From positions 601,499 through 665,498 of the forward strand of contig NZ_JAKLTD010000001.1 in assembly GCF_022014235.1 (NCBI RefSeq): a stretch of 64,000 bases of DNA, given 5' to 3'. Positions within the stretch are counted from its first letter, which is position 1. Each line of letters begins with the position of its first letter. The stretch comes from Methanothermobacter sp. K4 (lineage in GTDB: Archaea > Methanobacteriota > Methanobacteria > Methanobacteriales > Methanothermobacteraceae). Shown piece after piece: positions 17,843 to 27,397 of this stretch. The notes beneath the pieces are model-generated. The model ran no database searches. It was not told the origin of the DNA and saw only the letters and a list, made by a program, of their open reading frames with translations. Position numbers and translations under genes: made by a program.

Positions 17843-19201
17843 GTGGGTAACCTCGCAAATGGGGCATCAGCAACCCTTGTACTTGAGGTGCTTGCAAATG
17901 CTGCTGGTATCTTCACAAACTATGTGAATGCATCAGCAGACCAGTACGATCCGATTATTTCAAACAACAATGCCACAGCGGTCCTTACAGTGAACCCATC
18001 TGCAGATGTCTCAGTGACGAAGACTGTCAGTAACAGCACACCGAACTTCGGTGATCTGATAACCTTCTATGTGACTGTCATGAACAATGGACCTGATAAT
18101 GCAACAGGGGTCACTTTAACGGAGAGATTACCTGCAGGACTCGTCTATGTCTCCCACGTGATATCACAGGGGATATGCTATCCACTTGCTTGTATCTGGA
18201 TAGTTGGGGATCTTGCGCCTGGTTCATCAGCGACTCTGAACTTCACTGTTCTTGTGAATAGGACGGGTGATGTTGTAAACAGGGTTCTTGCTGTTGGCGA
18301 GGAGTTTGATCCGTACCCTGAGAACAATACTGCTGAGGTTACGGTGAGAATACCTGCGGCTGCTTATCTTGTGATAGATAAGCTGGTCAATGCGACTGTT
18401 GCTAACTTCACTGATACTGTGAGGTTCACGGTTACGGTGAGGAATGATGGGCCTGATACCGCTGCGGGTGTTGTTGTTACGGATCTGCTTCCGGCTGGTC
18501 TTGAGTATCTGAGCCACAGTGCTAGTCAGGGTACTTATGACAGTGTGACTGGTGCTTGGATGGTTGGTTCACTGGTTAAGGATGCTGTTGCGACGCTTGA
18601 GATTGTTGCGAGGGTTGCTGTTAGTAACAGTACTCTCATTAACATTGCGGATGTGACGGCGGATACCTACAACCCGAACCCTGATACAAGCGCCAACGCC
18701 ACTGTAACGGTGAACCCAAGGGCAGAACTCACCATTAACAAGACAGTGGATAGAAGGGCTGTGCGCGTGGGTCAGAACGTAAGGTTCACCATAACAGTAA
18801 CCAACAATGGACCCGACACAGCACTCAACACAATGGTTACCGACAGGCTGCCTGATGCCATGAGGTACATATCCTCCAACGCCACCAGGGGTTCATACAA
18901 CCCCACAACAGGTGTATGGATGATAGGTGACCTCCCAGCAGGCTCAAGCGCGGTTCTTGACATCGTGGTCCAGCTCATAAGGCGCGGCACATTCGTGAAC
19001 GTTGCAACTGTGAGCTCAGGTTCAAGCGGAGGCAACAACACGACAGACGTTGAAATAGATGTCACGGAGCCATCTCCAGCCCCAGAACCTCAACCAGGAC
19101 CTGGAAAGGTCCCGATGAAGCCAACAGGAGCACCTTTAACTGCACTTGTTGCAGGAATGCTTCTTGTGGCAGCAGGTTCAGCGATATCCAGGAGGAAATA
19201 A
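17843..19201 (+). CDS. DUF11-repeat surface protein, C-terminal fragment
   Basis: 452 aa from the first ATG of the second frame, though the frame is open back to the duplication at about 17645 and that ATG is internal to a repeat. It holds the rest of repeat six and repeats seven to nine, then EPSPAPEPQPGPGK, KPTGAPL, the hydrophobic TALVAGMLLVAAGSAI and RRK. It has no signal peptide, so it would not be exported on its own. Codon choice changes sharply in repeat eight (about 18360-18660). Confidence 0.75.
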   Translation: MGNLANGASATLVLEVLANAAGIFTNYVNASADQYDPIISNNNATAVLTVNPSADVSVTKTVSNSTPNFGDLITFYVTVMNNGPDNATGVTLTERLPAGLVYVSHVISQGICYPLACIWIVGDLAPGSSATLNFTVLVNRTGDVVNRVLAVGEEFDPYPENNTAEVTVRIPAAAYLVIDKLVNATVANFTDTVRFTVTVRNDGPDTAAGVVVTDLLPAGLEYLSHSASQGTYDSVTGAWMVGSLVKDAVATLEIVARVAVSNSTLINIADVTADTYNPNPDTSANATVTVNPRAELTINKTVDRRAVRVGQNVRFTITVTNNGPDTALNTMVTDRLPDAMRYISSNATRGSYNPTTGVWMIGDLPAGSSAVLDIVVQLIRRGTFVNVATVSSGSSGGNNTTDVEIDVTEPSPAPEPQPGPGKVPMKPTGAPLTALVAGMLLVAAGSAISRRK

Positions 19202-19202
19202 A

Positions 19203-19223
19203 CCCTTTCTTTTATTTTTTTAT
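19203..19223 (+). terminator. T-rich terminator after the surface-protein gene
   Basis: CCCTTTCTTTTATTTTTTTA follows the stop at 19201 and precedes the convergent exchanger's stop by a few bases. Confidence 0.5.
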
Positions 19224-20165
19224 TCAACTTGTGGTTGCTATTCTTAAGGCAGCATAAATTATGTATATAATGAGAAGCACGACCCCCTCTACTCTTCTAA
19301 GCTCCATATCCGTCCACATGAAGTACATTACAATAACTGTCACAGCTATCAAAATGGGGGCATCAAGCACCACGGAGAGGGGCTCAACGGGAATTTTCAC
19401 GAATAATGAGGGAACCCCTATGCCTATGAGGATATTGAATATGTTGCTCCCGAGTACAGTGCCCAGTGAGAGGCTGCACATGTGCTTCCTTGCGGAGTTC
19501 ACAGCGACAACAAGTTCAGCAAGGCTTGTTCCAATGGCAAGGGCAAACAGGCCGACTATCATCTCAGGAATGTGGAGAACCCCTGCAATTTCAACTGCAC
19601 TGTAAACCAGTACCCTGCAGAACACCACAAGGCCTACGAAACTTAAAATTGCGGTTGTGATGGTCTTCCAGCCAGCGTCACCACCCTCTATGAGGTGGCT
19701 TGTGTAATATTTCCTCTGCTTCTTTATGAGAATTAAAAGGTAAACTCCATAGACGCTAAGGAGAACTGCACCTGTAAGAGGGCCGATGGGCCCCATCAGC
19801 ATGAAATATGAAAGTATCAGGATGCTCAGAAGCCCGAATAATCCATCTCTCCGGATCTCATCCCTGTTTGTTGTAACAGCACAGGAGAGAATGGCAGATA
19901 TCCCTATGATACCCGCAATGTTCCATATGTTTGAACCTATCACAACACCCACACCGAGTTCAGGACTACCTGTAAGGACAGAGATCATGGCAGACCCGAA
20001 TTCCGGAAGAGATGTCCCTGCAGCTGCAACCGTAACTCCCAGTATTATCTGGGATATTCCAAGTGCCCTCCCGATATCAACGATCCGGTCCACAAAGATA
20101 TCCGCGGATCTTATAACACCAATGAGTGAGGCGCAGAAAATCACTATTAAGATGATAGGTGACAT
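19224..20165 (-). CDS. Sodium/calcium exchanger family (CaCA) membrane protein
   Basis: 313 aa, about ten membrane spans. Both inverted alpha repeats are visible: GVTVAAAGTSLPEFG followed by GSNIWNI in the first half, and FALAIGTSLAELVVA followed by GTVLGSNIFNI in the second. The acidic residues of both GTSLPE/GTSLAE motifs, needed for cation binding, are kept. A basic cytoplasmic loop (KKQRKYY) separates the halves. Predicted to exchange Ca2+ (or K+) for Na+ across the cytoplasmic membrane. It stands alone, divergent from hypD. Confidence 0.92.
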   Translation of the reverse strand: MSPIILIVIFCASLIGVIRSADIFVDRIVDIGRALGISQIILGVTVAAAGTSLPEFGSAMISVLTGSPELGVGVVIGSNIWNIAGIIGISAILSCAVTTNRDEIRRDGLFGLLSILILSYFMLMGPIGPLTGAVLLSVYGVYLLILIKKQRKYYTSHLIEGGDAGWKTITTAILSFVGLVVFCRVLVYSAVEIAGVLHIPEMIVGLFALAIGTSLAELVVAVNSARKHMCSLSLGTVLGSNIFNILIGIGVPSLFVKIPVEPLSVVLDAPILIAVTVIVMYFMWTDMELRRVEGVVLLIIYIIYAALRIATTS

Positions 20166-20257
20166 GATTAATAATCCCCGTGCTTGATTGATCTTGGTTG
20201 CCAGTTACATATATGGATCATGATAAATAGACCTTAACTGTAATTTGGTGGTAGCCT

Positions 20258-21313
20258 ATGAAGAATCTTTCAAGGGAACTGGTTTCAAGGATACATGAGA
20301 TATCACGTCCTGTTAAGATAATGCATGTCTGCGGTTCACATGAACACACTATAATGCAGCATGGAGTAAGATCGCTCCTCCCTGATGAGGTTGAGGTGGT
20401 GGCCGGTCCGGGGTGCCCTGTCTGCTGTGTCCCTGCAAGGGAGATCGACGAGTGCATCGAACTTGCAAGGCAGGGCGTTACAATCACAACCTTCGGTGAC
20501 ATGCTCCGCGTCCCCGGCTCAGAGGGTTCACTCGCAGATGCCAGGGCCGAGGGCGCTGATGTCAGGATAGTCTACGGGGTGGGAAATGCGGTGGAGATAG
20601 CAAGGAAAGTTGACAGGGAGGTCGTCTTTATGGCGGCTGGCTTTGAGACCACCGCACCAACAACAGCAGCTGAGATACTATCGGGCCCACCAGAGAACTT
20701 TTCAGTCCTGTCCTGCCACAGACTGATACCCCCGGCACTCAAATTCCTCATAGAATCAGGAGAGGTTAACCTCAACGCCCTCATAGAACCCGGCCACGTA
20801 TCAACCATAATAGGGATGAAACCCTATGAACCATTCTCAAGGGACTATGGCATACCACAGGTCATAGCAGGCTTCAACCCCCTTGACATACTCATGGCAG
20901 TGTACATGATACTCAGGCAGATCGAGAGGGGCGAGGCAAAGGTTGAGAATGAATATAAGCGGGCAGTGAAACCTGAGGGCAACATCAAGGCCCAGCAGGC
21001 TATGGATGAGGTTTTCCGCATAACCGAGAGGGAGTGGAGGGGATTCCCTGTCATACCGGAATCTGTATATGAGATCAGGGATGAATTTTCAGAGTTCAAT
21101 GCAAGGGAAAAATTTGATATTGATGTTAGGGATGCCCTTGAGGCGCCCACGGGCTGTATATGTGGCGCAATACTGAGGGGTGTTGCAAGGCCAGAGGATT
21201 GCTCCCTCTTTAAGACCCAGTGCACGCCCACAAACCCTGTGGGGGCCTGTATGGTTTCAAGGGAGGGGACCTGCAACATCGCCTACCGCTACAGTTCATT
21301 CAGGGTGCAGTGA
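20258..21313 (+). CDS. hypD: Hydrogenase maturation protein HypD
   Basis: Iron-sulfur scaffold that, with HypC, builds the Fe(CN)2CO group of [NiFe]-hydrogenases. 351 aa. Cys motifs are all present: VAGPGCPVCCVP near residue 50, GCICGAILRG and the C-terminal CTPTNPVGACMVSREGTC, plus HVCGSHEHT. Essential for a hydrogenotroph. It heads a plus-strand run of six closely packed genes; its stop TGA overlaps the next ATG by one base. GGTGG lies before the ATG. Confidence 0.97.
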   Translation: MKNLSRELVSRIHEISRPVKIMHVCGSHEHTIMQHGVRSLLPDEVEVVAGPGCPVCCVPAREIDECIELARQGVTITTFGDMLRVPGSEGSLADARAEGADVRIVYGVGNAVEIARKVDREVVFMAAGFETTAPTTAAEILSGPPENFSVLSCHRLIPPALKFLIESGEVNLNALIEPGHVSTIIGMKPYEPFSRDYGIPQVIAGFNPLDILMAVYMILRQIERGEAKVENEYKRAVKPEGNIKAQQAMDEVFRITEREWRGFPVIPESVYEIRDEFSEFNAREKFDIDVRDALEAPTGCICGAILRGVARPEDCSLFKTQCTPTNPVGACMVSREGTCNIAYRYSSFRVQ

Positions 21314-21984
21314 TGAGGGCCATTGCAGTTGACATAGATGGCACTATAACCGACAGCTCCAGAAAACTGTGCATCAGCGCTCTCAGGGCCCTCAGGGGCG
21401 CTGAAAGAAAAGGAATCCCTGTTATAATCGTCACAGGGAATGTCCTGTGCTTTGCAATGGCAACATCGGTCCTCATAGGGACAGGTGGTGGTGTTGTGGC
21501 TGAAAATGGTGGTGTGATATACGTTGATGGGGATATAAGGGTTCTGGGTGACATTGAGAAGGCTGAAGCAGCCTACAGTTACCTTGAAAAAATATACCCT
21601 GTCAGAAAGGTTCAGTTCTCTGATCTGAGGTTATCAGAGGTTGCACTTACCCGTGATGTCCCTGCTCAGAGTATCAGGGATGCCCTTGAGGGATTTGATG
21701 TTGAGGTCTATGACACAGGCTTTGCAGTGCACCTTACAGACCCCCAGGTGAATAAGGGATCTTCCCTGAAACTTGTGGCAGAGTCGATGGGGATTGAAAT
21801 GTCTGATATCATGGCCATAGGGGACAGTGAGAACGATATTGAATTCCTTGAAAGGGTGGGGTTCAGTGTGGCCGTTGCCAATGCAGCCCCTGAGCTCAGG
21901 GAAATGGCAGATTATGTGACTGAGGGTGAATATGGTGATGGAGTTAGGGAGGCTATCCATAAATTTGCGGGGGTGGATATCTGA
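21313..21984 (+). CDS. HAD-family phosphatase, archaeal phosphoglycolate phosphatase type
   Basis: 223 aa. HAD motif I is VDIDGTITDSS right at the start, motif II is IIVTGN, then the cap domain, Lys in NKGSSLK and motif IV GDSENDIEFL. This is the Cof/TA0175-like archaeal subfamily annotated as phosphoglycolate phosphatase. I place the start at 21313 because the frame upstream lies inside hypD and the HAD motif belongs near residue 7. Coupled to hypD by TGATG and to the next gene by one shared base. Confidence 0.9.
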   Translation: MRAIAVDIDGTITDSSRKLCISALRALRGAERKGIPVIIVTGNVLCFAMATSVLIGTGGGVVAENGGVIYVDGDIRVLGDIEKAEAAYSYLEKIYPVRKVQFSDLRLSEVALTRDVPAQSIRDALEGFDVEVYDTGFAVHLTDPQVNKGSSLKLVAESMGIEMSDIMAIGDSENDIEFLERVGFSVAVANAAPELREMADYVTEGEYGDGVREAIHKFAGVDI

Positions 21985-23276
21985 TGTTTGGTTTTGCCGA
22001 AAAGGCCCTCAGGCTGTCCTTAAGGAGCGTTGAGATGGCCGAGGTCTACATTGAAAGGGAGCATACAGTTGAGGTGCAGGTTCAGAGGGACCTCATAGAC
22101 TTTGGGAAGATAGAATCCATGACAGGTATCGGTATAAGGGTACTTAAAGGGGGCAGAATGGGCTTTGCATACACCTCAGATCCATCGAATCTCCAGCGAG
22201 CCGTTAAAACGGCCACAGAGAATCTCAGGCTGGCCGATCCAGATGAAAATTTCGGATTCTCCGAACCAGCAAGTTACCCCACCGTGAAGGGGATCTTTGA
22301 CACATCATTCATGGAACTGGATGTTGAGGAATCTGCCAGCATAGCAGAGGTGATGGTTGATAAAACACTTGATGAGGGCTGCAGACCAACAAGCGGGGGG
22401 TTTTCAGCATCCATGGTTGAAACATTCATCATGAACTCGGAGGGCGTTGAGGCCTCATCAAAGTCAACGGGATTCTCAGCATATATATCGGTGAATGCAG
22501 AGAAAAATGGGTCCAGGACAACGGCATATGAGTCTGATTCATCATGCAGCATGGACATAGACCCTGAATGGATAGCTGGAAGGGCATGCAGGATAGCAAG
22601 GGATTCACTTGGCGGTGAAAATGTTGAGAGTGGAAGGATGTCGGCCGTACTCGATTACCATGCAGCTGCAGGGTTGCTCGGCACATTTGCCGCTGCATTC
22701 AGCGCAGATAATGTTCAGAGGGGAAGGTCAATCCTGGCTGATAGGATCGGCACTGAAATAACATCCCCTGACCTAAGCATATACGATGATGGCACACTGA
22801 GGGGTGGCCTTGGCTCCTCACCCTTTGATGGGGAGGGCACACCGTCCCAGAGAACACTCCTTGTTGCTGATGGAGTCCTTGAGGGCTACATCCACAGCAT
22901 CTACACCGCATCGAAGGGTTCATGTGAGAGTACAGGTAACGGGTTGCGAAGCTACTCTGACATACCCCTGGTTTCAACCACAAACTTCGTCCTTGAATTT
23001 GGGGATGAGGTTTCAGTTGATGATTTCAGCGGGATATATGTTACTGATGTACTGGGTGCCCACACAGCAAACCCCATATCAGGTGACTTCTCGGTTGAGG
23101 CCAACAACGCCTTCCTGGTGGAGGGTGGCGAATTCACGCCGGTGAAGAAGGCAATGCTCTCAGGTAACATATTCGACCTCATGAAGAATGTCTCATCAAC
23201 CGACCTTGAGAGGAGGCAGATTGGAGACTTTGTAACAGCACCCCTCCTTGTTGAGGGAATCCAGGTAACAGGTTAA
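21984..23276 (+). CDS. TldE/PmbA-family protein
   Basis: 430 aa member of the TldD/TldE protease-related family. Typical elements: EVYIEREHTVEVQVQRDLIDF at the N-terminus, GIGIRVLKGGRMGFAYT, and the long C-terminal beta domain. The HExxxH zinc motif of TldD is absent, so this is the TldE (PmbA) side, which needs a TldD partner, not in the window. The start overlaps the previous stop by one base. The archaeal substrate is not known to me. Confidence 0.88.
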   Translation: MFGFAEKALRLSLRSVEMAEVYIEREHTVEVQVQRDLIDFGKIESMTGIGIRVLKGGRMGFAYTSDPSNLQRAVKTATENLRLADPDENFGFSEPASYPTVKGIFDTSFMELDVEESASIAEVMVDKTLDEGCRPTSGGFSASMVETFIMNSEGVEASSKSTGFSAYISVNAEKNGSRTTAYESDSSCSMDIDPEWIAGRACRIARDSLGGENVESGRMSAVLDYHAAAGLLGTFAAAFSADNVQRGRSILADRIGTEITSPDLSIYDDGTLRGGLGSSPFDGEGTPSQRTLLVADGVLEGYIHSIYTASKGSCESTGNGLRSYSDIPLVSTTNFVLEFGDEVSVDDFSGIYVTDVLGAHTANPISGDFSVEANNAFLVEGGEFTPVKKAMLSGNIFDLMKNVSSTDLERRQIGDFVTAPLLVEGIQVTG

Positions 23277-23277
23277 A

Positions 23278-24270
23278 ATGTCACTGAAAGATGCTCTTGG
23301 CCACTACCTTGCTGTGAGGGATGGAAGGAAGGATGCAAAATTTCTTGAGGCAAAGGCAACCCCAGCATCCTTCAGCAGGGATTCAGAGACCAGTGAACTC
23401 TGGAGGGAACATGAAAGAATAGAGCAGGGCTTTGAGTGTTCAGGGGAGTGCAGGAAATCATTCCTTGATCTGAAAATTGAAATTGCAGAGAGGATTTTCA
23501 GGAACTGTTCACTGTGCCACTGGCGATGTGGTGTTGATCGTAACCGGAACCCTGGAAGATGCGGTGTTACATCACCCAGGGTTGCATCGGAGTTCCTGCA
23601 CTACGGGGAGGAGGCACCGCTGGTGCCCAGTCACACTATCTTCTTCTCAGGCTGCACAATGAACTGTGTCTTCTGCCAGAACTGGGATATATCACAGAAC
23701 CCCTCTGTGGGTGTCAGCATCCCTGAGGATAAACTCGCAGCAGTCATAGAGGAGAGGAGGCGGATGGGTTCAGCCAATGCCAACTTCGTTGGGGGAGACC
23801 CTACCCCTGCACTACCCTACATTCTACGCGTCCTCCAGTTGATATCCATAAGTGTACCCGTGGTATGGAACAGCAACATGTACCTCTCACAGGAATCCAT
23901 GAGGCTCCTGAGTGGTATCGTGGACCTCTACCTCACTGACTTTAAATTCGGCAACAGTGACTGCGCATTGAAACTTGCCGGTGTAAGGAATTACTTTGAG
24001 GTCGTATCAGAGAATCACCTCAGAATAGGGGGAGAGGATATGATAATAAGGCACCTGGTGATTCCAGGGCACCTTGAGTGCTGCACAAAACCCATCATAT
24101 CATGGGTCGCAGATAACCTAGGGGGGGAAACTGTGATTAACATCATGGGCCAGTACAGGCCACTCTACAGGGCATCATGGTACCCTGAACTGAACCGTTA
24201 CCCATCCATGGAGGAGCTTGAAGAGGCAAGGCAATGGGCCCTGAGGGAGGGTATTGAAAATCTTATCTGA
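23278..24270 (+). CDS. Radical SAM protein related to pyruvate formate-lyase activating enzyme
   Basis: 330 aa. Radical SAM cluster motif CTMNCVFC (CX3CX2C) near residue 125 in FFSGCTMNCVFCQNWD. An extra N-terminal Cys group CSLCHWRCGVDRNRNPGRC may hold another metal site, as in the PflA-like COG1313 group. The GGDPTPALPYIL stretch is the family's SAM-binding GGE-like motif. Target unknown. It begins one base after the tldE-like stop and is part of the same unit. Confidence 0.87.
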   Translation: MSLKDALGHYLAVRDGRKDAKFLEAKATPASFSRDSETSELWREHERIEQGFECSGECRKSFLDLKIEIAERIFRNCSLCHWRCGVDRNRNPGRCGVTSPRVASEFLHYGEEAPLVPSHTIFFSGCTMNCVFCQNWDISQNPSVGVSIPEDKLAAVIEERRRMGSANANFVGGDPTPALPYILRVLQLISISVPVVWNSNMYLSQESMRLLSGIVDLYLTDFKFGNSDCALKLAGVRNYFEVVSENHLRIGGEDMIIRHLVIPGHLECCTKPIISWVADNLGGETVINIMGQYRPLYRASWYPELNRYPSMEELEEARQWALREGIENLI

Positions 24271-24291
24271 TGATCAGTTGAGGTGAGCCCT

Positions 24292-24801
24292 TTGAAGATT
24301 TTAATAACAGGAAGACCCGGGAGCGGGAAAAGCACCCTTATTGGGAGAATAAAGGATCACCTGGAACTTAAAGGCCTTTCTACTGGAGGTATATTCACGC
24401 CAGAGGTGAGGGAGGGCTCATCAAGGGTTGGCTTTGAGGTTGTTGATATAAAATCAGGCAGGAAGGGCCTTCTTGCCTCATTGAATACCAGGGGGCCGCG
24501 GGTTGGAAGGTACGGTGTAAACGTTGACGTGATTGATGAAATCGCTGTTCCAGCGATAATGAGGGCTCTGAGGGAGGATGACTGTGTCATCATAGATGAG
24601 ATAGCGCCAATGGAGCTTAAGAGCGAAGGGTTCAGGAGGGCTGTGGATGAGGCACTGGCTTCAGAGGTTCATGTGGTTGCAGCGGTCCACAGAAAACTTG
24701 TTCAAAGTATAAGAAAGAGGGGTGACATAAGAGTATTTGTTGTGGATCCTGAGAGTCGTGATCATGTTTATCGGAGGATCATTGATTTACTGGGTGATTG
24801 A
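24292..24801 (+). CDS. THEP1-family nucleoside-triphosphatase
   Basis: Small P-loop NTPase. Walker [10 protein letters not shown] at residues 7-15 and Walker [13 protein letters not shown], the THEP1 signature. Two starts compete: GTG at 24283 and TTG at 24292. GAGGTGA at 24280-24286 is an ideal ribosome site for the TTG and would itself overlap the GTG, and [14 protein letters not shown] is the usual opening, so I use TTG (169 aa). THEP1 hydrolyses NTPs in vitro; its cellular role is unclear. Confidence 0.9.
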   Translation: MKILITGRPGSGKSTLIGRIKDHLELKGLSTGGIFTPEVREGSSRVGFEVVDIKSGRKGLLASLNTRGPRVGRYGVNVDVIDEIAVPAIMRALREDDCVIIDEIAPMELKSEGFRRAVDEALASEVHVVAAVHRKLVQSIRKRGDIRVFVVDPESRDHVYRRIIDLLGD

Positions 24802-24803
24802 TC

Positions 24804-25940
24804 ATGGAATGCGCTGATTATGGTATTACAAGGGCACTTGAAAGGGATAACCTCAACCTTAACCCCCTCCAGAGGGGAGGTGTTTTACCTGCAGCCGCCA
24901 GGAAGGCCCTCTATGAATTCGGGGATGGTTACAGCGTCTGTGATTACTGCGAGGGGCGTCTGGACCAGGTTACAAGGCCTGCTGTGAACAGCTTCCTGGA
25001 TGACCTCGCAGATTTCATAGACGCAGATGCGGTCAGGACGGTTCATGGGGCAAGGGAGGGTAAATTTGCGGTGATGCATGCCCTCTGCGAGGCTGGTGAC
25101 ACCATAGTTGCAGATGGAAACGCACACTACACCACACACCTCGCTGCAGAGAGAAACGACCTTGAGATTGTGGAGGTCCCATCAACGGGATACCCTGACT
25201 ATGAGATAAAACCTGAGACCTATAGGGAGGTCCTTGAGGAGGTCGCTGACAGGGTTGATGTTAAACTTGCAGTTCTAACACATGTGGATGGTAATTACGG
25301 TAACCTAACCGATGCAGAGGAGGTGGCCAGGATATGCAGAAAGATGGGTGTCCCCCTCCTCCTGAACTGCGCCTACTCCATGGGCCGCCTTCCTGTTAAA
25401 CTCAGAAAGATGGGGGTCGACTTTGTTGTTGGAAGCGGACACAAGAGCATGGCGGCCTCTGGGCCGATAGGTGTTCTTGGGTTGAGGTCTGAATGGGAGG
25501 ACACCCTCCTAAGGAGGTCAGGGAGACATGAGAAGAAGGAGGTGGAGATGCTTGGCTGCACATCACGGGGCGCACCACTTGCAACCCTCATGGCTTCCCT
25601 CCCACACGTTGTGGAGAGGGTTTCCCGGTGGGATGATGAGATTAAAAAAACCCGTAGATTTGTCTCTGAACTTGAGAATATGGGGGGCATAAGGCAGATT
25701 GGTAAGAGGCCCAAGGAACATGACCTTGTGAGGTTTGAAACCCCAGTATTCCATGATATTGCATCTTCACATCCAAGGAAGGGTTTCTTCCTATATGAGG
25801 AACTTAAGAAGAGGCGGATTGTTGGTATAAAAAGGGGTCAGACCAAGTGGTTCAAGTGCAGTGTCTATGGAATGACCGATGGGCAGGTTCAGTATGTTGT
25901 TGACTCCTTCAGGGAGATCATTGAGAAGAACAGGAATTGA
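24804..25940 (+). CDS. pscS: O-phosphoseryl-tRNA(Cys):Cys-tRNA(Cys) synthase (SepCysS)
   Basis: PLP enzyme that converts Sep-tRNA(Cys) to Cys-tRNA(Cys), the indirect cysteine route of methanogens. 378 aa. Seen: [12 protein letters not shown] opening, [13 protein letters not shown] Cys pair, active-site Lys214 in [12 protein letters not shown], and conserved [17 protein letters not shown] at 24804 has GGGTGA six bases upstream; a TTG at 24798 would add two residues. The partner SepRS is not in the window. Last gene of the hypD unit. Confidence 0.95.
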   Translation: MECADYGITRALERDNLNLNPLQRGGVLPAAARKALYEFGDGYSVCDYCEGRLDQVTRPAVNSFLDDLADFIDADAVRTVHGAREGKFAVMHALCEAGDTIVADGNAHYTTHLAAERNDLEIVEVPSTGYPDYEIKPETYREVLEEVADRVDVKLAVLTHVDGNYGNLTDAEEVARICRKMGVPLLLNCAYSMGRLPVKLRKMGVDFVVGSGHKSMAASGPIGVLGLRSEWEDTLLRRSGRHEKKEVEMLGCTSRGAPLATLMASLPHVVERVSRWDDEIKKTRRFVSELENMGGIRQIGKRPKEHDLVRFETPVFHDIASSHPRKGFFLYEELKKRRIVGIKRGQTKWFKCSVYGMTDGQVQYVVDSFREIIEKNRN

Positions 25941-25970
25941 ATTTGTTCATGATAGGGGGGCTGTATTTTC

Positions 25971-26378
25971 TTATAGTATAACAGGGAACTGTATTTCCCT
26001 TACCTTTTCACGGTATATCTCCCGTGGGGCCCCTATTATGTCAATTCTGTTCTCCTCTGCGTAACCTATGAGCTCCTCATAGGCTTCCTCCCGGTTTTCA
26101 CTGTATTCTTTAAATATGACTGTGTGTTTGGGGATTGTAACAATTTTAATGTCGCCGGCACCCCCTGATTCGCCCTTTACTGGTATTCCTGCGTCATATC
26201 GACCATCATCCTTGAGGGGGCTTGTGTAGAATATCACCAGTGGGTCACCGGCTATTTCAAGGTTTTCTGATGAGATGAATTCTCTCACCTCCTCAATGAG
26301 TTCACCGGTTTTGCTTAAGGGTCCGCTGAAGGTTATAAGCGCCAGTTTCTCATCACTTAACGTTCTTTTTCCTATCAT
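25971..26378 (-). CDS. GyrI-like small-molecule-binding domain protein
   Basis: 135 aa, a stand-alone GyrI/AraC effector-binding-like domain: AGDPLVIFYTSPL and DGRYDAGIPVKG, then HTVIFKEY and the C-terminal EENRIDIIGAPREIY are the usual pattern of this fold. No DNA-binding domain is attached. Ligand unknown. It is downstream of, and on the same strand as, the universal stress gene (18 bp apart), so the two are probably one transcript. Confidence 0.75.
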   Translation of the reverse strand: MIGKRTLSDEKLALITFSGPLSKTGELIEEVREFISSENLEIAGDPLVIFYTSPLKDDGRYDAGIPVKGESGGAGDIKIVTIPKHTVIFKEYSENREEAYEELIGYAEENRIDIIGAPREIYREKVREIQFPVIL

Positions 26379-26396
26379 TGAATCACCTTTACTTAT

Positions 26397-26843
26397 TCAA
26401 CCAACGACCAGTATGGGGGTTTCTGCAGATTTCAGAACCTTACGTGTTATGCTTCCGGATATTATGCGGTCAAGGCCGTGTTTACCTGAACTACCCATGA
26501 CAACGAGGTCCACATCCTCATCCTCCATTGTCTCAAGGATAACCTCTGCAGGGTTGCCCTCAAGTATCTGGGTATCGAGTTTGCACTCCTTCATTCTACC
26601 ATTTTCCTGCATTGATGAAAATTCGTCCTTGAGGATGGATATTGCCTTCTCTGACTGTTTTCTAAGTATCCTTTCAATGCGCCTGCTGATATCCTCATCC
26701 CAGACTTTCCTGTAGGATGTATCAACTACACTTATCCCGAGTATATCGGCACTGCTCATCTCCGCAATTCTGAATGCGTGTTCTGTTGCCTTCCTGGCGT
26801 CGTCTGAGCCATCCGTGGGTATCAGTATTCTCCGGTACACCAT
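26397..26843 (-). CDS. Universal stress protein (UspA family)
   Basis: 148 aa. RRILIPTDGSDDARKA at the N-terminus and the ATP-binding loop MGSSGKHGLDRIISGSITRKV near the C-terminus (G-x2-G-x9-G-S), so it should bind ATP. A central charged insert around residues 50-85 makes it a little longer than minimal family members. The start codon overlaps the stop of the upstream NYN gene by one base. Confidence 0.92.
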   Translation of the reverse strand: MVYRRILIPTDGSDDARKATEHAFRIAEMSSADILGISVVDTSYRKVWDEDISRRIERILRKQSEKAISILKDEFSSMQENGRMKECKLDTQILEGNPAEVILETMEDEDVDLVVMGSSGKHGLDRIISGSITRKVLKSAETPILVVG

Positions 26844-27328
26844 CAGACACCTTCACTTATGAGCTTTATTGAGTCATCTGCCGAGTTCTGGAGTGCTATG
26901 CTGAACCCTGGCTCTGCACCTATAACAAGGGTTTCCTTTCCGTTCTCCTTTGCTATGTTTATCAGGGGGAGGAAATCTGCATTCCGGGTCATCAGTGCAA
27001 CCACATCAATGTAGGGGTTGTGTATGAGTTCAAAGGCCTCCACTGCAAGCTGGACATCCACGTCCCCGGCGACTATCATTGGTGAGAATCCCTGGTTTAC
27101 AACTGCCTCGATGAGCTTATCTGAGGCGTACTGGTTGAGGAGGACCTTACCCACCCTGAGGTTTCCCCTGTCAACCAGGAGGTCCTTAACAAAGTCAAGA
27201 TCTGAGCAGAATTCCTTTCTGAGCATGTTTGGACCATCCACGAGAAGTCCAAGATTCTTTTTATCGTCCTGACTGTTATCTATTATCACGAAGTTAGCTT
27301 CATCATCCATATTCATTCTTTTCCTCAC
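26843..27328 (-). CDS. NYN-domain (PIN-like) putative ribonuclease
   Basis: 161 aa of the TIGR00288/LabA-like NYN family. The acidic metal-binding residues are in place: [23 protein letters not shown] and [17 protein letters not shown]. Predicted RNase acting on an unknown RNA. ATG at 27328 gives a charged 20-residue head; in-frame ATG codons at 27316 and 27310 are possible alternatives. First gene of an NYN-Usp-GyrI-like run. Confidence 0.88.
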   Translation of the reverse strand: MRKRMNMDDEANFVIIDNSQDDKKNLGLLVDGPNMLRKEFCSDLDFVKDLLVDRGNLRVGKVLLNQYASDKLIEAVVNQGFSPMIVAGDVDVQLAVEAFELIHNPYIDVVALMTRNADFLPLINIAKENGKETLVIGAEPGFSIALQNSADDSIKLISEGV

Positions 27329-27397
27329 GCCTTATCGTTACTTTAAATACAGATTGTATCTAAAACCTTATATAGTTATTTATGTTGTGGCTACTAT

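Larger units (their letters stand above)
14739..19201 (+). pseudogene. DUF11-repeat surface protein gene, interrupted by a 32-bp tandem duplication
   Basis: One gene read in two frames. Removing one copy of the exact 32-bp duplication at 17612-17675 restores a single 1476-aa frame. The product would have a signal peptide, a carboxypeptidase-regulatory-like domain, a linker region, nine DUF11-type repeats of about 120 aa (each beginning like ADLxIxKTV and containing VTNxGPDxAxxVxVTDxLPAGL), a Pro-rich stretch, then KPTGAPL, one membrane span and RRK. That tail resembles a sortase sorting signal. Either the gene is inactivated or switched by repeat slippage in this strain, or the duplication is an assembly error. 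Extracellular adhesin or envelope protein is likely. Confidence 0.85.
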
